A stretch of 64,000 bases of DNA from an uncultured Flavobacteriales bacterium (GCA_913030835.1 CAJWDP010000003.1:1-64000), one strand, 5' to 3'; numbered from the stretch's first letter, positions 8,540 to 17,944 are shown. Numbers and translations are program-made. Notes: generated by a model not told the origin, from the letters alone.

Positions 8540-10513
8540 ATGATCAAAGTAACACTTCCGGACAATTCAGTTAAGGAATTAAACATTGGCTCAACGGCGA
8601 TGGATGTCGCTATGAGCATCAGTGAAGGCCTTGCACGCAATGTGCTGGCCGCAGAGGTAAATGGACAAATTTGGGATGCAACCCGCCCAATCAATGAAGA
8701 TGTTGAGCTGAAACTACTCACTTGGTCTGACTCGAAAGGAAAAGAAACCATGTGGCATTCATCTGCACATCTGATGGCAGAGGCTTTAGAATATTTTTAT
8801 CCCGGTATAAAACTGGCAATAGGACCTCCCGTTGAGAACGGGTTCTATTATGACGTTGACCTAGGAGAACATGAAATCTCCGATAAGGACTTTGATAAGA
8901 TCGAGAAGAAAATGATCGAGCTGGCTCGAGAGAAAAATCAATACGTCAGGCAAGACATTTCTAAACCTGAGGCCATAAAGTACTTTACCGAAAAGGGAGA
9001 TGAATACAAGCTTGAACTACTGGAAGAGCTGGAAGACGGCAACATTACATTTTATACGCAAGGAAATTTCACCGACCTGTGTAGAGGACCACATATACCC
9101 CATACCGGATACGTCAAAGCAGTGAAGCTGATGAATATTGCAGGCGCATATTGGCGAGGAGATGAAAACAACAAACAGCTAACCAGGATTTATGGCATTA
9201 CCTTTCCAAAAGCAAAGGAGCTAAAGGAATACCTCGCACGGTTGGAAGAAGCTAAAAAGAGGGATCACCGAAAACTCGGAAAAGAAATGGACCTGTTTAC
9301 CTTTTCACAGAAAGTTGGTCAAGGTCTCCCCCTTTGGCTTCCAAAAGGAGCAGCGCTAAGGACAAGGCTGGAAGAGTTCATGAAAAAAGCACAACTCGCT
9401 GCAGGGTACGAACAAGTAATCACTCCACACATTGGGCACAAAAACTTGTACGTAACATCCGGTCACTATTCGAAATATGGAGAAGATTCATTTCAACCGA
9501 TAAATACACCCGCGGATGGAGAAGAATTCTTGCTAAAACCCATGAACTGTCCACATCACTGTGAAATATTCAAATCGAGACCCAGATCATACAAAGATTT
9601 GCCCATACGATTGGCGGAATTCGGTACGGTTTACAGATACGAACAAAGCGGAGAACTGCATGGGCTAACCCGCGTCAGAGGATTCACGCAAGATGATGCA
9701 CACCTTTTCTGCCGTGCAGATCAGGTGGAAGAAGAATTTAAAAAAGTAATCGATCTGGTACTTTATGTCTTTCGCGCTTTGAAATTCACCGATTTTAAAG
9801 CTCAAATATCACTAAGAGACAAAGAAGATCGATCAAAGTATATTGGATCGGACGAGAACTGGGAAAAAGCAGAGCAAGCAATAATCAATGCAACCAATGA
9901 CAAAGGGTTAACCACAGAAATAGTACATGGAGAAGCGGCATTTTACGGCCCTAAGCTCGACTTTATGGTCAGAGACGCTATTGGGAGAAGCTGGCAGTTG
10001 GGAACCATACAGGTAGATTACAACCTGCCAGAACGATTTGAATTGGAATATACCGGATCTGATAACGCTAAACATCGCCCAGTTATGATCCACAGGGCTC
10101 CTTTTGGATCATTGGAAAGATTTGTTGCAGTGTTGATAGAGCATTGTGAAGGGAAGTTCCCACTTTGGTTAAATCCGGAGCAAGTAGCCATTTTACCGAT
10201 CAGCGACAAGCATAACGATTATGCTAAAAATGTTTCTTGTTTGTTAAATAATTACGATATTCGCAGCCTTGTTGACGATCGAAGCGAAAAGATTGGCAAA
10301 AAAATTCGTGATAATGAGCTGAATAAAATACCGTTTATGCTCATTGTTGGAGAAAACGAAGCCAACAACGAAACCGTTTCAGTAAGGAGACAAGGCGAAG
10401 GTGATTTGGGTACAATGACGATTGATGCTTTTGCAGATTTCATCAAAGAACAAATTGAACACGAATTGAATTCAAGTAAAACCAATCCGGCGAATGCCGA
10501 ATTGAATGTTTAA
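8540..10513 (+). CDS. thrS: Threonyl-tRNA synthetase
   Basis: A class II aminoacyl-tRNA synthetase that charges tRNA-Thr. Domains in order: TGS domain (about 1-62), the HxxxH-type editing domain ([12 protein letters not shown] near 72), the catalytic core with a zinc site beginning at [10 protein letters not shown] and motif 2 around [12 protein letters not shown], motif 3 near [11 protein letters not shown], and the C-terminal anticodon-binding domain. At 657 residues it is normal length. The ATG at 8540 was chosen over an in-frame TTG at 8534. It heads the thrS-infC-rpmI-rplT operon. The 168 bases upstream show no T-box-like structure; a TATCTTTA near 8511 is only a near match to the -7 consensus. 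Confidence 0.96.
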   Translation: MIKVTLPDNSVKELNIGSTAMDVAMSISEGLARNVLAAEVNGQIWDATRPINEDVELKLLTWSDSKGKETMWHSSAHLMAEALEYFYPGIKLAIGPPVENGFYYDVDLGEHEISDKDFDKIEKKMIELAREKNQYVRQDISKPEAIKYFTEKGDEYKLELLEELEDGNITFYTQGNFTDLCRGPHIPHTGYVKAVKLMNIAGAYWRGDENNKQLTRIYGITFPKAKELKEYLARLEEAKKRDHRKLGKEMDLFTFSQKVGQGLPLWLPKGAALRTRLEEFMKKAQLAAGYEQVITPHIGHKNLYVTSGHYSKYGEDSFQPINTPADGEEFLLKPMNCPHHCEIFKSRPRSYKDLPIRLAEFGTVYRYEQSGELHGLTRVRGFTQDDAHLFCRADQVEEEFKKVIDLVLYVFRALKFTDFKAQISLRDKEDRSKYIGSDENWEKAEQAIINATNDKGLTTEIVHGEAAFYGPKLDFMVRDAIGRSWQLGTIQVDYNLPERFELEYTGSDNAKHRPVMIHRAPFGSLERFVAVLIEHCEGKFPLWLNPEQVAILPISDKHNDYAKNVSCLLNNYDIRSLVDDRSEKIGKKIRDNELNKIPFMLIVGENEANNETVSVRRQGEGDLGTMTIDAFADFIKEQIEHELNSSKTNPANAELNV

Positions 10514-10530
10514 CTAAAAAATAAAGAGCC

Positions 10531-11082
10531 ATAGCAGTAAGAAGAGGCCGAGGCCGAAGAATAGTAAAAAAGGAGGACCCTCACAGGATCAATGATAAAA
10601 TATTTGCTCCTGAAGTGAGAGTCGTTGGAGAAGGAATAGAAGTTGGTGTCTACCCAATAAGAAAAGCGATTGAGCTGGCAGACGATCAAGGACTTGATTT
10701 GGTAGAAATTTCTCCTAAAGCTGTTCCACCGGTTTGTAAAATTATTGATTACAAAAAATTTCTTTACGAGCAGAAGAAAAAGCAGAAAGAGCTGAAATCG
10801 AAGCAAGTAAAGGTTGTGGTCAAAGAAATTCGATTCGGGCCGAATACAGATGATCATGATTTCAACTTCAAGTTGAACCATGCGAAAAAGTTTTTGGGCG
10901 AAGGATTTAAAGTAAAAGCTTATGTGTTCTTCAAAGGGAGAACGATAGTTTTTAAGGAAAGAGGCGAAATATTACTGTTGAGATTTGCTCAAGAGTTGGA
11001 AGATATCGGACTAGTCGAGCAGATGCCTAAGTTAGAAGGCAAAAAGATGATCATGATGATCCAACCGCTAAAAAAGAAGTAG
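10531..11082 (+). CDS. infC: Translation initiation factor IF-3, non-canonical AUA start
   Basis: IF-3 binds the 30S subunit and rejects non-AUG starts. From an in-frame stop at 10522-10524 to the TAG at 11080-11082 the frame has no ATG before the conserved [12 protein letters not shown] segment. The first plausible start is ATA at 10531, giving an N-terminus [10 protein letters not shown] that resembles Bacteroidota IF-3 leaders and a protein of 183 residues. The core keeps [26 protein letters not shown] and [17 protein letters not shown] at 10615 would remove the conserved N-terminal helix. Known IF-3 genes often use rare starts for autoregulation, which fits. It follows thrS by 17 bases. 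Confidence 0.9.
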   Translation: MAVRRGRGRRIVKKEDPHRINDKIFAPEVRVVGEGIEVGVYPIRKAIELADDQGLDLVEISPKAVPPVCKIIDYKKFLYEQKKKQKELKSKQVKVVVKEIRFGPNTDDHDFNFKLNHAKKFLGEGFKVKAYVFFKGRTIVFKERGEILLLRFAQELEDIGLVEQMPKLEGKKMIMMIQPLKKK

Positions 11083-11107
11083 TACATTAATTAATATACG
11101 TTGAGTA

Positions 11108-11302
11108 ATGCCTAAAATGAAAACAAATGCCAGTGCTAAGAAGAGATTCAAGTTCACTGGTTCGGGTAAAATCAAAAGGAAGCACGCGTACAAGAGTCAC
11201 ATCTTGACAAAGAAAGCGACAAAAAGAAAGAGAAATCTTACGAAAGCTACTTTGGTGCACAAGTCTGATGTTAAAAGCATCAAACTTCAGCTTTGTGCGT
11301 AA
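11108..11302 (+). CDS. rpmI: 50S ribosomal protein bL35
   Basis: The 64-residue bL35, a basic protein of the large ribosomal subunit. The sequence begins with the typical [15 protein letters not shown], followed by [15 protein letters not shown] and a C-terminal KRKRNLTKA segment. It lies 25 bases after infC and 115 bases before rplT, in the standard infC-rpmI-rplT order. Confidence 0.96.
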   Translation: MPKMKTNASAKKRFKFTGSGKIKRKHAYKSHILTKKATKRKRNLTKATLVHKSDVKSIKLQLCA

Positions 11303-11325
11303 CTTTTGAAGATCCGAATTAAAAT

Positions 11326-11390
11326 GGTTATCCAAAATGGATATTGTTAAACCCGGTATTTAGTTCAAAAAGTCTTCGGAAAGGTCGAAG
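11326..11390 (+). promoter_or_regulatory. Possible structured leader between rpmI and rplT
   Basis: The 115-base rpmI-rplT gap can fold. An outer GGTT (11326-11329) pairs with AACC (11350-11353), enclosing ATCC/GGAT (11330-11333 with 11339-11342). A second hairpin pairs CTTCG (11374-11378) with CGAAG (11386-11390). In other phyla bL20 represses its own operon by binding leader RNA. Extending that to this gap is an inference from position and short stems. Confidence 0.25.
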
Positions 11391-11417
11391 CACTAACTAC
11401 CAAAAAACGAAAAAAAA

Positions 11418-11762
11418 ATGCCAAAATCAACAAATTCAGTAGCCGCCAAAGCAAGAAGAAAAAAGGTAATTAAGCAGGCGAAAGGCTACTACGGAAGAAG
11501 AAAGAATGTCCACACCGTCGCTAAAAACGCGGTAGAAAAAGGACTTCAATATGCTTACGAAGGTAGAAAGCAAAAGAAAAGAAATTTCCGATCTCTTTGG
11601 GTGCAAAGAATCAATGCTGCTGCTAGAGAGTACGGGATGTCTTACTCTGTATTCATGGGTAAAGTTGCCGAAAAAGGGATCAAATTGAACAGAAAAGTTC
11701 TTGCTGATCTTGCACTTAACAACCCGGAAGCGTTCAAAGCAATCGTAGACGCGGTTAAGTAA
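11418..11762 (+). CDS. rplT: 50S ribosomal protein bL20
   Basis: The 114-residue bL20 binds 23S rRNA early in large-subunit assembly. The N-terminal [20 protein letters not shown] extension and the central [20 protein letters not shown] block are characteristic. In several bacteria bL20 also represses its operon. A purine-rich AAAAAACGAAAAAAAA lies before the ATG. It is the last gene of the thrS operon; a strong terminator begins 15 bases after the stop. Confidence 0.96.
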   Translation: MPKSTNSVAAKARRKKVIKQAKGYYGRRKNVHTVAKNAVEKGLQYAYEGRKQKKRNFRSLWVQRINAAAREYGMSYSVFMGKVAEKGIKLNRKVLADLALNNPEAFKAIVDAVK

Positions 11763-11777
11763 GACAACTAAAAGTTT

Positions 11778-11810
11778 AAAACCGCCTTTACTTTGTTTAG
11801 GCGGTTTTTT
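11778..11810 (+). terminator. Rho-independent terminator of the thrS-infC-rpmI-rplT operon
   Basis: AAAACCGCCT (11778-11787) pairs with AGGCGGTTTT around an 11-base loop, and the stem runs into six Ts ending at 11810. It lies 15 bases after the rplT stop, and the next gene starts 28 bases further on. Confidence 0.9.
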
Positions 11811-11837
11811 ATGCTTCAAACTTTCTATCTTAACAAT

Positions 11838-12170
11838 ATGCATGAACTAACATGGCAGGAATTTCAAAAGGTGGATCTGCGTATAGGCACCATCATAGAG
11901 GCTGAACAGTTCAAAGAAGCGCTAAAACCTGCCTATAAGCTACTAATCGATTTTGGGGAGCTTGGAATAGTAAAGAGCTCTGCTCAAATTACCAGCCTCT
12001 ACTCTACTGAAGAGCTAATCGGCAAACAAATCGTAGCCGTGGTAAATTTTCCAAAAAAACAAATTGGTCCGATGATGAGTGAGTGTCTGGTCCTCGGTTC
12101 GGTAAATAAAGACGAGGTTACCCTTCTTCAGCCTGAACGTGCTGTGCGAAATGGGAGTAAAATTTCATGA
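11838..12170 (+). CDS. csaA: CsaA-type tRNA-binding domain protein
   Basis: A 110-residue single-domain protein with the OB-fold tRNA-binding domain also found at the end of bacterial MetRS. The conserved FQKVDLRIGTIIEAE opening, GIVKSSAQI and the NFPKKQIGPMMSECLVLG block identify it. CsaA homologues bind tRNA and have been proposed to act as export-related chaperones. The ATG at 11838 was chosen; an in-frame TTG at 11793 lies inside the terminator stem and is not credible. The stop overlaps the next start as ATGA (12167-12170). Confidence 0.88.
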   Translation: MHELTWQEFQKVDLRIGTIIEAEQFKEALKPAYKLLIDFGELGIVKSSAQITSLYSTEELIGKQIVAVVNFPKKQIGPMMSECLVLGSVNKDEVTLLQPERAVRNGSKIS

Positions 12171-13846
12171 GATATACAATCTGGATATTGTATCTGTTTC
12201 CATTTTTAGCGTCTGCTCAAGAGCTAATGATTTCACACGCAAATGGTTATCACGGCGAGTTCGACCTGACCATTAGCTGTGATTCGTGCGATGAGATTCG
12301 ATACAACGTGAACGGTGAATCATTGGATAATGCTATGGTCTATTCTAATGGTATTCGAATCAATAAAGCACTTGTTTCAAAAAATAGGTTGGCATTAAGG
12401 CCTACTACCGCCATACCAAATATTGGTGTGGAAGGCGTGGAATGGCACACGTGGAAAGCTCCTGGCACATATGAAAAAGCGGTATCAATCAAATGTGCAG
12501 GATACAAACAAGATAATCGAATAACTCGAATTTATTATCGGACCTTCTTCTTTGATGAAAACTGGTCCTCCTTCCCTACTATTAGTTTAAACATTAACCC
12601 GAAAGATTTTTACGATGACTCCATCGGAATTTCTGTACCCGGCCGGACAGTGAATCCAACCAATTCAATATGGACCGGGAATTATCATCAAAAAGGTAAA
12701 AATTGGGAGCGGCAGATCCATTATACTTTCTTGAAAAACGGAAAAACTAAACAGGATACTGACGTTGGTGTTCGAATACACGGTCTTAAAGCAGGTGCAG
12801 TGCCCCAAAAATCTCTACGCTTGTACGCGAGAAAGAAGGTTGGCGCTAAGCACATCAAGTACAAATTTGAAAAGTCGAAAAACAAAAAACACAAGCGAAT
12901 TATATTGCGAACACCCTACTCAGGTCATAGCTCTAAAGTGCTGAGTGATGTAATTACCCATGAAATAGCCCGCCCACTGAATATCGACATCATGGATTAT
13001 GGATTTGCAAGAACATTTATTAACGGAGAATACTGGGGGTTGCATATGGTCCGTGAGCGAATTGACGAAAAGTACCTTGTTTCCCATTACTCTTGCAAAG
13101 AAGAAGACATTCAGATTCCCGGTAATTACGACCAACCGGAATTTCAGCGTCTCTTCGATTTTCTGGATTCAAATGACCTATCAACTAGTGCTGCTTACAA
13201 CAAATTTGGTCAGCTGCTGGACCTGGAGAACTTTATCGACTACGTTATTGTGGAAACCCACTTCCGGAATACCGATTGGCTTCAGGACAACAACAATGTC
13301 ACGTTTTGGAAAGAAAAAGGAGTAGGAAAATGGCGGCTGATTCTTATCGATATGGATGCCTGCTACCAAAAAGTGGATGGAGACATGATCGAATTTATGA
13401 AAGAGCACAATCAATCCATGATATCGCGCATTTTCTTTCCGTTGATGGAAAACGAGGTGTTCAAACAGGAATTCATTCGACGATACAACCAACTGGTTGA
13501 TTCCCTGCTGTCCCCTGCCCGATGCTTTCACATCATAGACAGCTTATCCGATATTGTACACGAAGAAATGGCTCCACATGTGGCCCGATGGGGCCATCCA
13601 ACTAGTGTATTCACTTACGTTAAGGATTTGGATCAAATGAGAGCTTTTGTAAACGAGAGAGGAGAATATGCCGGTAAGCATCTAGCAGGTCATTTTTCTG
13701 TAGATACAGCTAAAATAAGAACCACTGAGCAGGTCTTTTTCATTTCTCAAGACGAAAAGATTGTATTCGCCTCAATTCTGGGATTACTTGGTTTCCTTGT
13801 ATTCTTCTTGATACGAAGGAAAAAGAGACGAAGTAAAGTCACATGA
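12167..13846 (+). CDS. CotH kinase family protein, membrane-anchored
   Basis: A 559-residue exported protein. The signal peptide is about 1-17 (ending ASAQ). An N-terminal beta domain is followed by the CotH region: DVGVRIHGLKAGAVPQKSLRLYARKK, then SKVLSDVITHEIARPLNID, NGEYWGLHMVRERIDEKYL, and WRLILIDMDACY with the conserved acidic residues. CotH proteins are atypical kinases known from spore coats and also widespread in non-spore-formers. A C-terminal transmembrane helix (about 530-550) followed by RRKKRRSK should anchor it to a membrane. It is translationally coupled to csaA and overlaps the converging mazG end by 8 bases. Confidence 0.83.
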   Translation: MRYTIWILYLFPFLASAQELMISHANGYHGEFDLTISCDSCDEIRYNVNGESLDNAMVYSNGIRINKALVSKNRLALRPTTAIPNIGVEGVEWHTWKAPGTYEKAVSIKCAGYKQDNRITRIYYRTFFFDENWSSFPTISLNINPKDFYDDSIGISVPGRTVNPTNSIWTGNYHQKGKNWERQIHYTFLKNGKTKQDTDVGVRIHGLKAGAVPQKSLRLYARKKVGAKHIKYKFEKSKNKKHKRIILRTPYSGHSSKVLSDVITHEIARPLNIDIMDYGFARTFINGEYWGLHMVRERIDEKYLVSHYSCKEEDIQIPGNYDQPEFQRLFDFLDSNDLSTSAAYNKFGQLLDLENFIDYVIVETHFRNTDWLQDNNNVTFWKEKGVGKWRLILIDMDACYQKVDGDMIEFMKEHNQSMISRIFFPLMENEVFKQEFIRRYNQLVDSLLSPARCFHIIDSLSDIVHEEMAPHVARWGHPTSVFTYVKDLDQMRAFVNERGEYAGKHLAGHFSVDTAKIRTTEQVFFISQDEKIVFASILGLLGFLVFFLIRRKKRRSKVT

Positions 13847-14615
13847 CTTTTGCTCGCTCCCAGTATTCATCCATCTCTTCCAATGTCATTTTACCCAACG
13901 ATTTTCCATCCTTTGCCGATTCCGTTTCAAGATACTGAAATCGCTTAATGAACTTTTTGTTCGTCCTTTCAAGTGCATCCTCAGGATTGACACCAATGAA
14001 TCGAGCATAATTGATCAAGGAAAACAACACATCACCGAATTCCTCCTCGATTTTTTCACTGCCAGCGTCGACTTCTACTTTAAATTCCTGTAATTCTTCA
14101 TTGACCTTGTTCCACACCTGATTCTTGTTTTCCCAATCAAATCCTACTCCCCTGGCTTTTTCCTGAATTCTAGTCGATTTCACCATCGCCGGCAAAGAAT
14201 TAGGCACACCGCTCAACACGGACTTTTTTCCTTTCTTGCCCTGCAATTTGATCTTCTCCCAATTTGCTTTCACCTCTTCTTCATCTTTGACTTCAACATC
14301 TCCATATATGTGAGGGTGCCGTTCGATCAATTTTTCGCAAACTCCATTTAATACATCGGCCACATCAAAATCCTTTGTTTCAGAGGCTATTTTAGAATAA
14401 AATACCAAATGCAGGAAGAGGTCTCCCAACTCACCCTTAATTTCATCCATATTTTGATCCAGTATAGCATCACACAATTCATACGTTTCTTCAATGGTCA
14501 GATAACGGAGTGATTCGATCGTTTGTTTTCTATCCCACGGGCATTTTTCACGCAACTCATCCATAATGTCAAGCAGTCTTTTAAACGCTGTTAGCTTTGA
14601 TTCAATGGAATTCAT
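13839..14615 (-). CDS. mazG: Nucleoside triphosphate pyrophosphohydrolase MazG
   Basis: Hydrolyses nucleoside triphosphates to monophosphates and pyrophosphate as a house-cleaning enzyme. At 258 residues it matches the E. coli MazG length and two-domain layout. The first domain has CPWDRKQTIESLRYLTIEE, then EETYEL and GELGDLFLHLVFYSKIA with the metal-binding acidic residues. The second half repeats the pattern (EEFGDVLFSLINYARFI). It stands alone on the minus strand, with the CotH gene converging on its 3' end and a divergent lipoprotein gene 64 bases upstream. Confidence 0.93.
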   Translation of the reverse strand: MNSIESKLTAFKRLLDIMDELREKCPWDRKQTIESLRYLTIEETYELCDAILDQNMDEIKGELGDLFLHLVFYSKIASETKDFDVADVLNGVCEKLIERHPHIYGDVEVKDEEEVKANWEKIKLQGKKGKKSVLSGVPNSLPAMVKSTRIQEKARGVGFDWENKNQVWNKVNEELQEFKVEVDAGSEKIEEEFGDVLFSLINYARFIGVNPEDALERTNKKFIKRFQYLETESAKDGKSLGKMTLEEMDEYWERAKVM

Positions 14616-14667
14616 AGTGTTTCTATTTTGGGATTAATTTAACGGCTCCAATCTAATATATATCGGT

Positions 14668-14675
14668 TAACTTTG
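14668..14675 (+). promoter_or_regulatory. Bacteroidota-type -7 box immediately before the BNR lipoprotein start
   Basis: TAACTTTG matches TAnnTTTG and lies four bases before the ATG at 14680, implying a leaderless or nearly leaderless transcript. No clear -33 TTG at the usual distance was found. Confidence 0.45.
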
Positions 14676-14679
14676 AAGC

Positions 14680-15648
14680 ATGAAGCTGCACTTTCTTTTG
14701 ATGGTTTTTTTACTTTTTACGTACTGCTCCTGTGCGAAAATTGAAACCATTGAAGTAGAATACAGTAAAGTGAAAATTTCAACTGAACCGATCCAGGGTT
14801 TATTTTGTTTAAATGATTCTGTTGCACTGGCATGTTCAGGGATCGAAGATATTGGTGGTAAAATATACAGAATGCAAGGCGATAGCTGGTCTGAGGTATT
14901 CTCAACAGATCAAGTAAACCTGTTGAGTGTGTATATGCTCCCTTCAGGAAAAGCATTTGCAGGAGGTGATTTTGTTCACTTGTACCATTCGAATGACGAG
15001 GGTCAAACGTGGCAGTTGGATTGGATGGAACCAGAGGAGCTATCCACGCATGAGCACAACCGAGTTTCAATAGATGAATTTCATTTTATAGATGATTCCA
15101 TAGGTTTTTTTGTTGGTGGTGACCGTTACGAACATGGGCATATTTACAGAACCCGTAATCAAGGTGAGAGCTGGAATTTTGACACATTAAGAAATGAAGT
15201 TTCATGTCTTACTGAAATCGATAACACTACTTTTCTTTTTGGTGGATATGGCTACATGGGAAAGACCACTGACCAAGGAAATACGTTACATCAATTAGAG
15301 ATCGACAACAACTATTTCATCGGTGTTCATGCTATCGGTAACAACTCGATAATTGCATTGACGAATCGTGGGAGAGTTCTCATTTCAGAGGACGTTGGAA
15401 ACTCCTGGAAAACGATTTCTAAACTGCGCGGTTCTTTGATTTTAAACTCAGCATATGCAAATGGTGTTCTATTTGCCATTGGATCAAAAGGAACTTGCTG
15501 CTATTCCACGGATCACGGAAACCAATGGAAAAAGATCAATCTCAATACCCAAGAAACCCTACATGGAATTTCCGTATCGGATAATTTCCTGGGCCTTTCT
15601 TCACATGCAGGAGAAATCTATACGATTCCGCTTAAAACAATACTTTGA
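14680..15648 (+). CDS. BNR/sortilin-like repeat lipoprotein
   Basis: A 322-residue lipoprotein with signal MKLHFLLMVFLLFTYCSC and candidate acylated cysteines at 16 and 18. The body carries several BNR/Asp-box motifs of the form S/T-x-D-x-G-x-x-W (SNDEGQTW, TRNQGESW, TTDQGNTL, SEDVGNSW, STDHGNQW). Such motifs mark beta-propellers of the sialidase, sortilin and YCF48-like type. No sialidase active-site arginine triad is evident, so I do not call it an enzyme. Its 3' end overlaps the opposite-strand gene at 15632 by 17 bases. Confidence 0.72.
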   Translation: MKLHFLLMVFLLFTYCSCAKIETIEVEYSKVKISTEPIQGLFCLNDSVALACSGIEDIGGKIYRMQGDSWSEVFSTDQVNLLSVYMLPSGKAFAGGDFVHLYHSNDEGQTWQLDWMEPEELSTHEHNRVSIDEFHFIDDSIGFFVGGDRYEHGHIYRTRNQGESWNFDTLRNEVSCLTEIDNTTFLFGGYGYMGKTTDQGNTLHQLEIDNNYFIGVHAIGNNSIIALTNRGRVLISEDVGNSWKTISKLRGSLILNSAYANGVLFAIGSKGTCCYSTDHGNQWKKINLNTQETLHGISVSDNFLGLSSHAGEIYTIPLKTIL

Positions 15649-16783
15649 GCCCGGTGTTGAAAAAATCAGCTTTTCCCCAGATGGTTCTAAGACTCAAGTT
15701 GGCAACAAAATTCAGATTCCTATTTTCAACGGGGTCAGTTAAATAGTAGTTGAACCCGATTTCATTTGAAAAGTGCGTGTCGAAAAATTTTGACACAAGG
15801 AATTGCCTTCGGATCAATTCCTTTCTAAACGGATCATATACATTTAGACCCAAATCTAAATAGATGCCAAGATGACCTAAATGAAATTCATGACCGAAAT
15901 AGCCGATCACTTTTACATGGTTTAAACCAATCGTACCATCAAATAATGATTCATTGATGATCATGTACTTGGCAGCTTCGCTTGTATTACAAGTGAATCC
16001 GACATGGAGGGAGCTTTTATAAGAAATCCTTTTCGACGCTTCTATTCTGCCGTATATAACCCTGTATTTTGGCCCTCCCGTGGGGAACAGTGTTCCTTCC
16101 ACCTCATGAATTCCGTACCCTCCACCAATAGAAAATCTAATCCGCTTGTTTAGATTTACCCGGCTCAGAGTAGAAATTGTATCTGTCGTATTCATTTTCG
16201 GAACACACTGTATCCCTATGCCAATAAGAGGGACGTTTGTGCCAATGTTCGGAACGCTAAAATGACCATTAGAGGAATGTCTGTAATTGAAAAGAATTGA
16301 ATAGGTAAAATTGTTTATTTTTTTTCCTAATCCGATTCCCGCAGCAGGAGTAGCAACTATCGGTGAACCAATGACAAGATTATCAGGGTTTTTGATCGCG
16401 TCGTAGGGTTTAGTAAAGTAAGAAATTCCGTAACCAACATGATAATTGAAAAAATACGAATTTCCCAAATCCTTATTGTAATGGATTTCCGGAAGAACTG
16501 TAAAACTTGAGCCAAGAATTTCATTATTGCCGTAGTTGGCTACCACTCCTCTGACATGAATAAGCGGAAAGTTATATACGGAATGCCAATACTTGTGTTT
16601 TCGATTCGTAAGTATCGCAGCAAAATCGATTTGGAAATTGGTTCTGACCTCAGGGAATTCACTCGAAATATCCAGCAGCTTTCCTGCGTAGCCTGCCAAT
16701 TCAAAGCCCATCTTCCCCTGCCCGAATGCTCCACCGGCCTTGAGACAAATGATCAATAGAAATATTATTAGTTGAAGTTTCAA
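15632..16783 (-). CDS. PagL-like acyloxyacyl hydrolase family outer-membrane protein (copy 1)
   Basis: An outer-membrane beta-barrel related to lipid A 3-O-deacylase PagL. The key evidence is FNYRHSSNGHFSVPNIG, matching the PagL H-x-S-N catalytic-site motif, and a terminal phenylalanine typical of barrels. It is longer than Pseudomonas PagL, having a second barrel-like half (about 190 to the end). I prefer the TTG start at 16783, giving signal MKLQLIIFLLIICLKAGGAFG. An ATG at 16855 would add 24 polar residues before the hydrophobic core and overlap the divergent gene. The neighbour at 16841 is a divergent paralogue. Whether it still deacylates lipid A is uncertain. Confidence 0.65.
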   Translation of the reverse strand: MKLQLIIFLLIICLKAGGAFGQGKMGFELAGYAGKLLDISSEFPEVRTNFQIDFAAILTNRKHKYWHSVYNFPLIHVRGVVANYGNNEILGSSFTVLPEIHYNKDLGNSYFFNYHVGYGISYFTKPYDAIKNPDNLVIGSPIVATPAAGIGLGKKINNFTYSILFNYRHSSNGHFSVPNIGTNVPLIGIGIQCVPKMNTTDTISTLSRVNLNKRIRFSIGGGYGIHEVEGTLFPTGGPKYRVIYGRIEASKRISYKSSLHVGFTCNTSEAAKYMIINESLFDGTIGLNHVKVIGYFGHEFHLGHLGIYLDLGLNVYDPFRKELIRRQFLVSKFFDTHFSNEIGFNYYLTDPVENRNLNFVANLSLRTIWGKADFFNTGLKVLF

Positions 16784-16840
16784 TTGTATTTTGGAAGATA
16801 ATAATTTCCCCTTTTCAGCAGAAACAAAGTAAATTGCAAC

Positions 16841-17944
16841 ATGCTGAATTTTCATAGAAAATTGACGCTTATTTTGTTTTTGGGTATGCTAATCCCCTTT
16901 GCCCATGAGTCAATGGGTCAGCAATATTCAAATAATCGATTCGGAGCAACCCTTGGGTATGGTTTTATGATCGCTCACAGAGCCAATATGCGCCATTTGA
17001 TACAAGGCCATACAACTTCATTGGAGCTGCAATACACGATAAAACCCAAGCCAGGTCATTTGGCAACTTACTACAACAATCCGTCAATTGGTATACAGCT
17101 AGGCTATTATAATCCCGGGAACCAAGAACAGATAGGAACATGCATGGGTGTTTTTCCAAGCCTTCGGTTCCAATTGTGGAACAGAAAATATGCGCCATTC
17201 TTTCAGTTTGGTGCAGGAATGGGTTGGGTTGAGAAACCATTTGATCAGCTGACCAATTACCAGAATATTGCGATCGGTTCACATATAAATTCTATCGTCC
17301 AATTCCGTATTGAAAATAACTTTCAATGGGATCGTGCATCGGTAAAAGTTGGTATCGGATTTACTCATTTTTCCAATGCCGCTTTTTCCGCTCCTAATCT
17401 TGGAATCAATTTACCTACTCTATATACAGGATTGGCATTTGGTAAAATTCGCAGCCAATACGATCTAGATGAAACGGAAAAGTCAGAGGAACCATCTAGA
17501 AATCAAAGACATGAATTATTTTATGGTATGGGCGCAAGAGAAATTAGCTTGCACAATCCAAAGAAGTACCTGACAGGAAGTTTAAATTATCAGTATTTCA
17601 GACAATTCTCCAACGTGTTTGCCTGGACAGCAGGCACAGACCTATTTTTCAATCCCAGTTTAGGTGCAGAACTGAATTCATCGAAGCTCCTTGACAAAGC
17701 TAACTTTCAATGGGGAGTTTGCATTGGTACGGAGTTACTTTTCAATTCGAGTTCCATCTATCTACAGCAAGGACTTTATGTTTTATCTCCTTTTAAGGGA
17801 AATGGCTCTGCATACAATCGATTGGGATACAGAAGGAGATTCCAAAACGGATGGATAATCAACTTTGGTTTGAAAACACATTTGGCCGTGGCCGAATATT
17901 TTGAAATAGGTATTGGATACAGCTTTAAACAGAAGATTGAATAG
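16841..17944 (+). CDS. PagL-like acyloxyacyl hydrolase family outer-membrane protein (copy 2)
   Basis: A 367-residue exported beta-barrel with signal peptide about 1-26 (MLNFHRKLTLILFLGMLIPF, then AHESMGQ). The motif VGIGFTHFSNAAFSAPNLGINLP is the PagL H-x-S-N signature in its canonical form. As in its divergent neighbour, a second half of about 170 residues follows, beginning near RHELFYGMGAREI. PagL removes a 3-linked acyl chain from lipid A at the outer membrane. This copy has the better-preserved motif. The GIN-domain lipoprotein downstream overlaps its 3' end and is probably co-expressed. Confidence 0.68.
   Translation: MLNFHRKLTLILFLGMLIPFAHESMGQQYSNNRFGATLGYGFMIAHRANMRHLIQGHTTSLELQYTIKPKPGHLATYYNNPSIGIQLGYYNPGNQEQIGTCMGVFPSLRFQLWNRKYAPFFQFGAGMGWVEKPFDQLTNYQNIAIGSHINSIVQFRIENNFQWDRASVKVGIGFTHFSNAAFSAPNLGINLPTLYTGLAFGKIRSQYDLDETEKSEEPSRNQRHELFYGMGAREISLHNPKKYLTGSLNYQYFRQFSNVFAWTAGTDLFFNPSLGAELNSSKLLDKANFQWGVCIGTELLFNSSSIYLQQGLYVLSPFKGNGSAYNRLGYRRRFQNGWIINFGLKTHLAVAEYFEIGIGYSFKQKIE

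Noticed and set aside
11793-11837. TTG start giving csaA fifteen extra residues.
   Set aside because: It lies inside the rplT terminator stem and adds residues that are not part of the domain; ATG 11838 gives the normal protein.
16784-16840. TATTTTGG near 16785-16795 as a -7 box for the second PagL-like gene.
   Set aside because: It misses the TAnnTTTG pattern at the last positions, and the -33 spacing does not fit.
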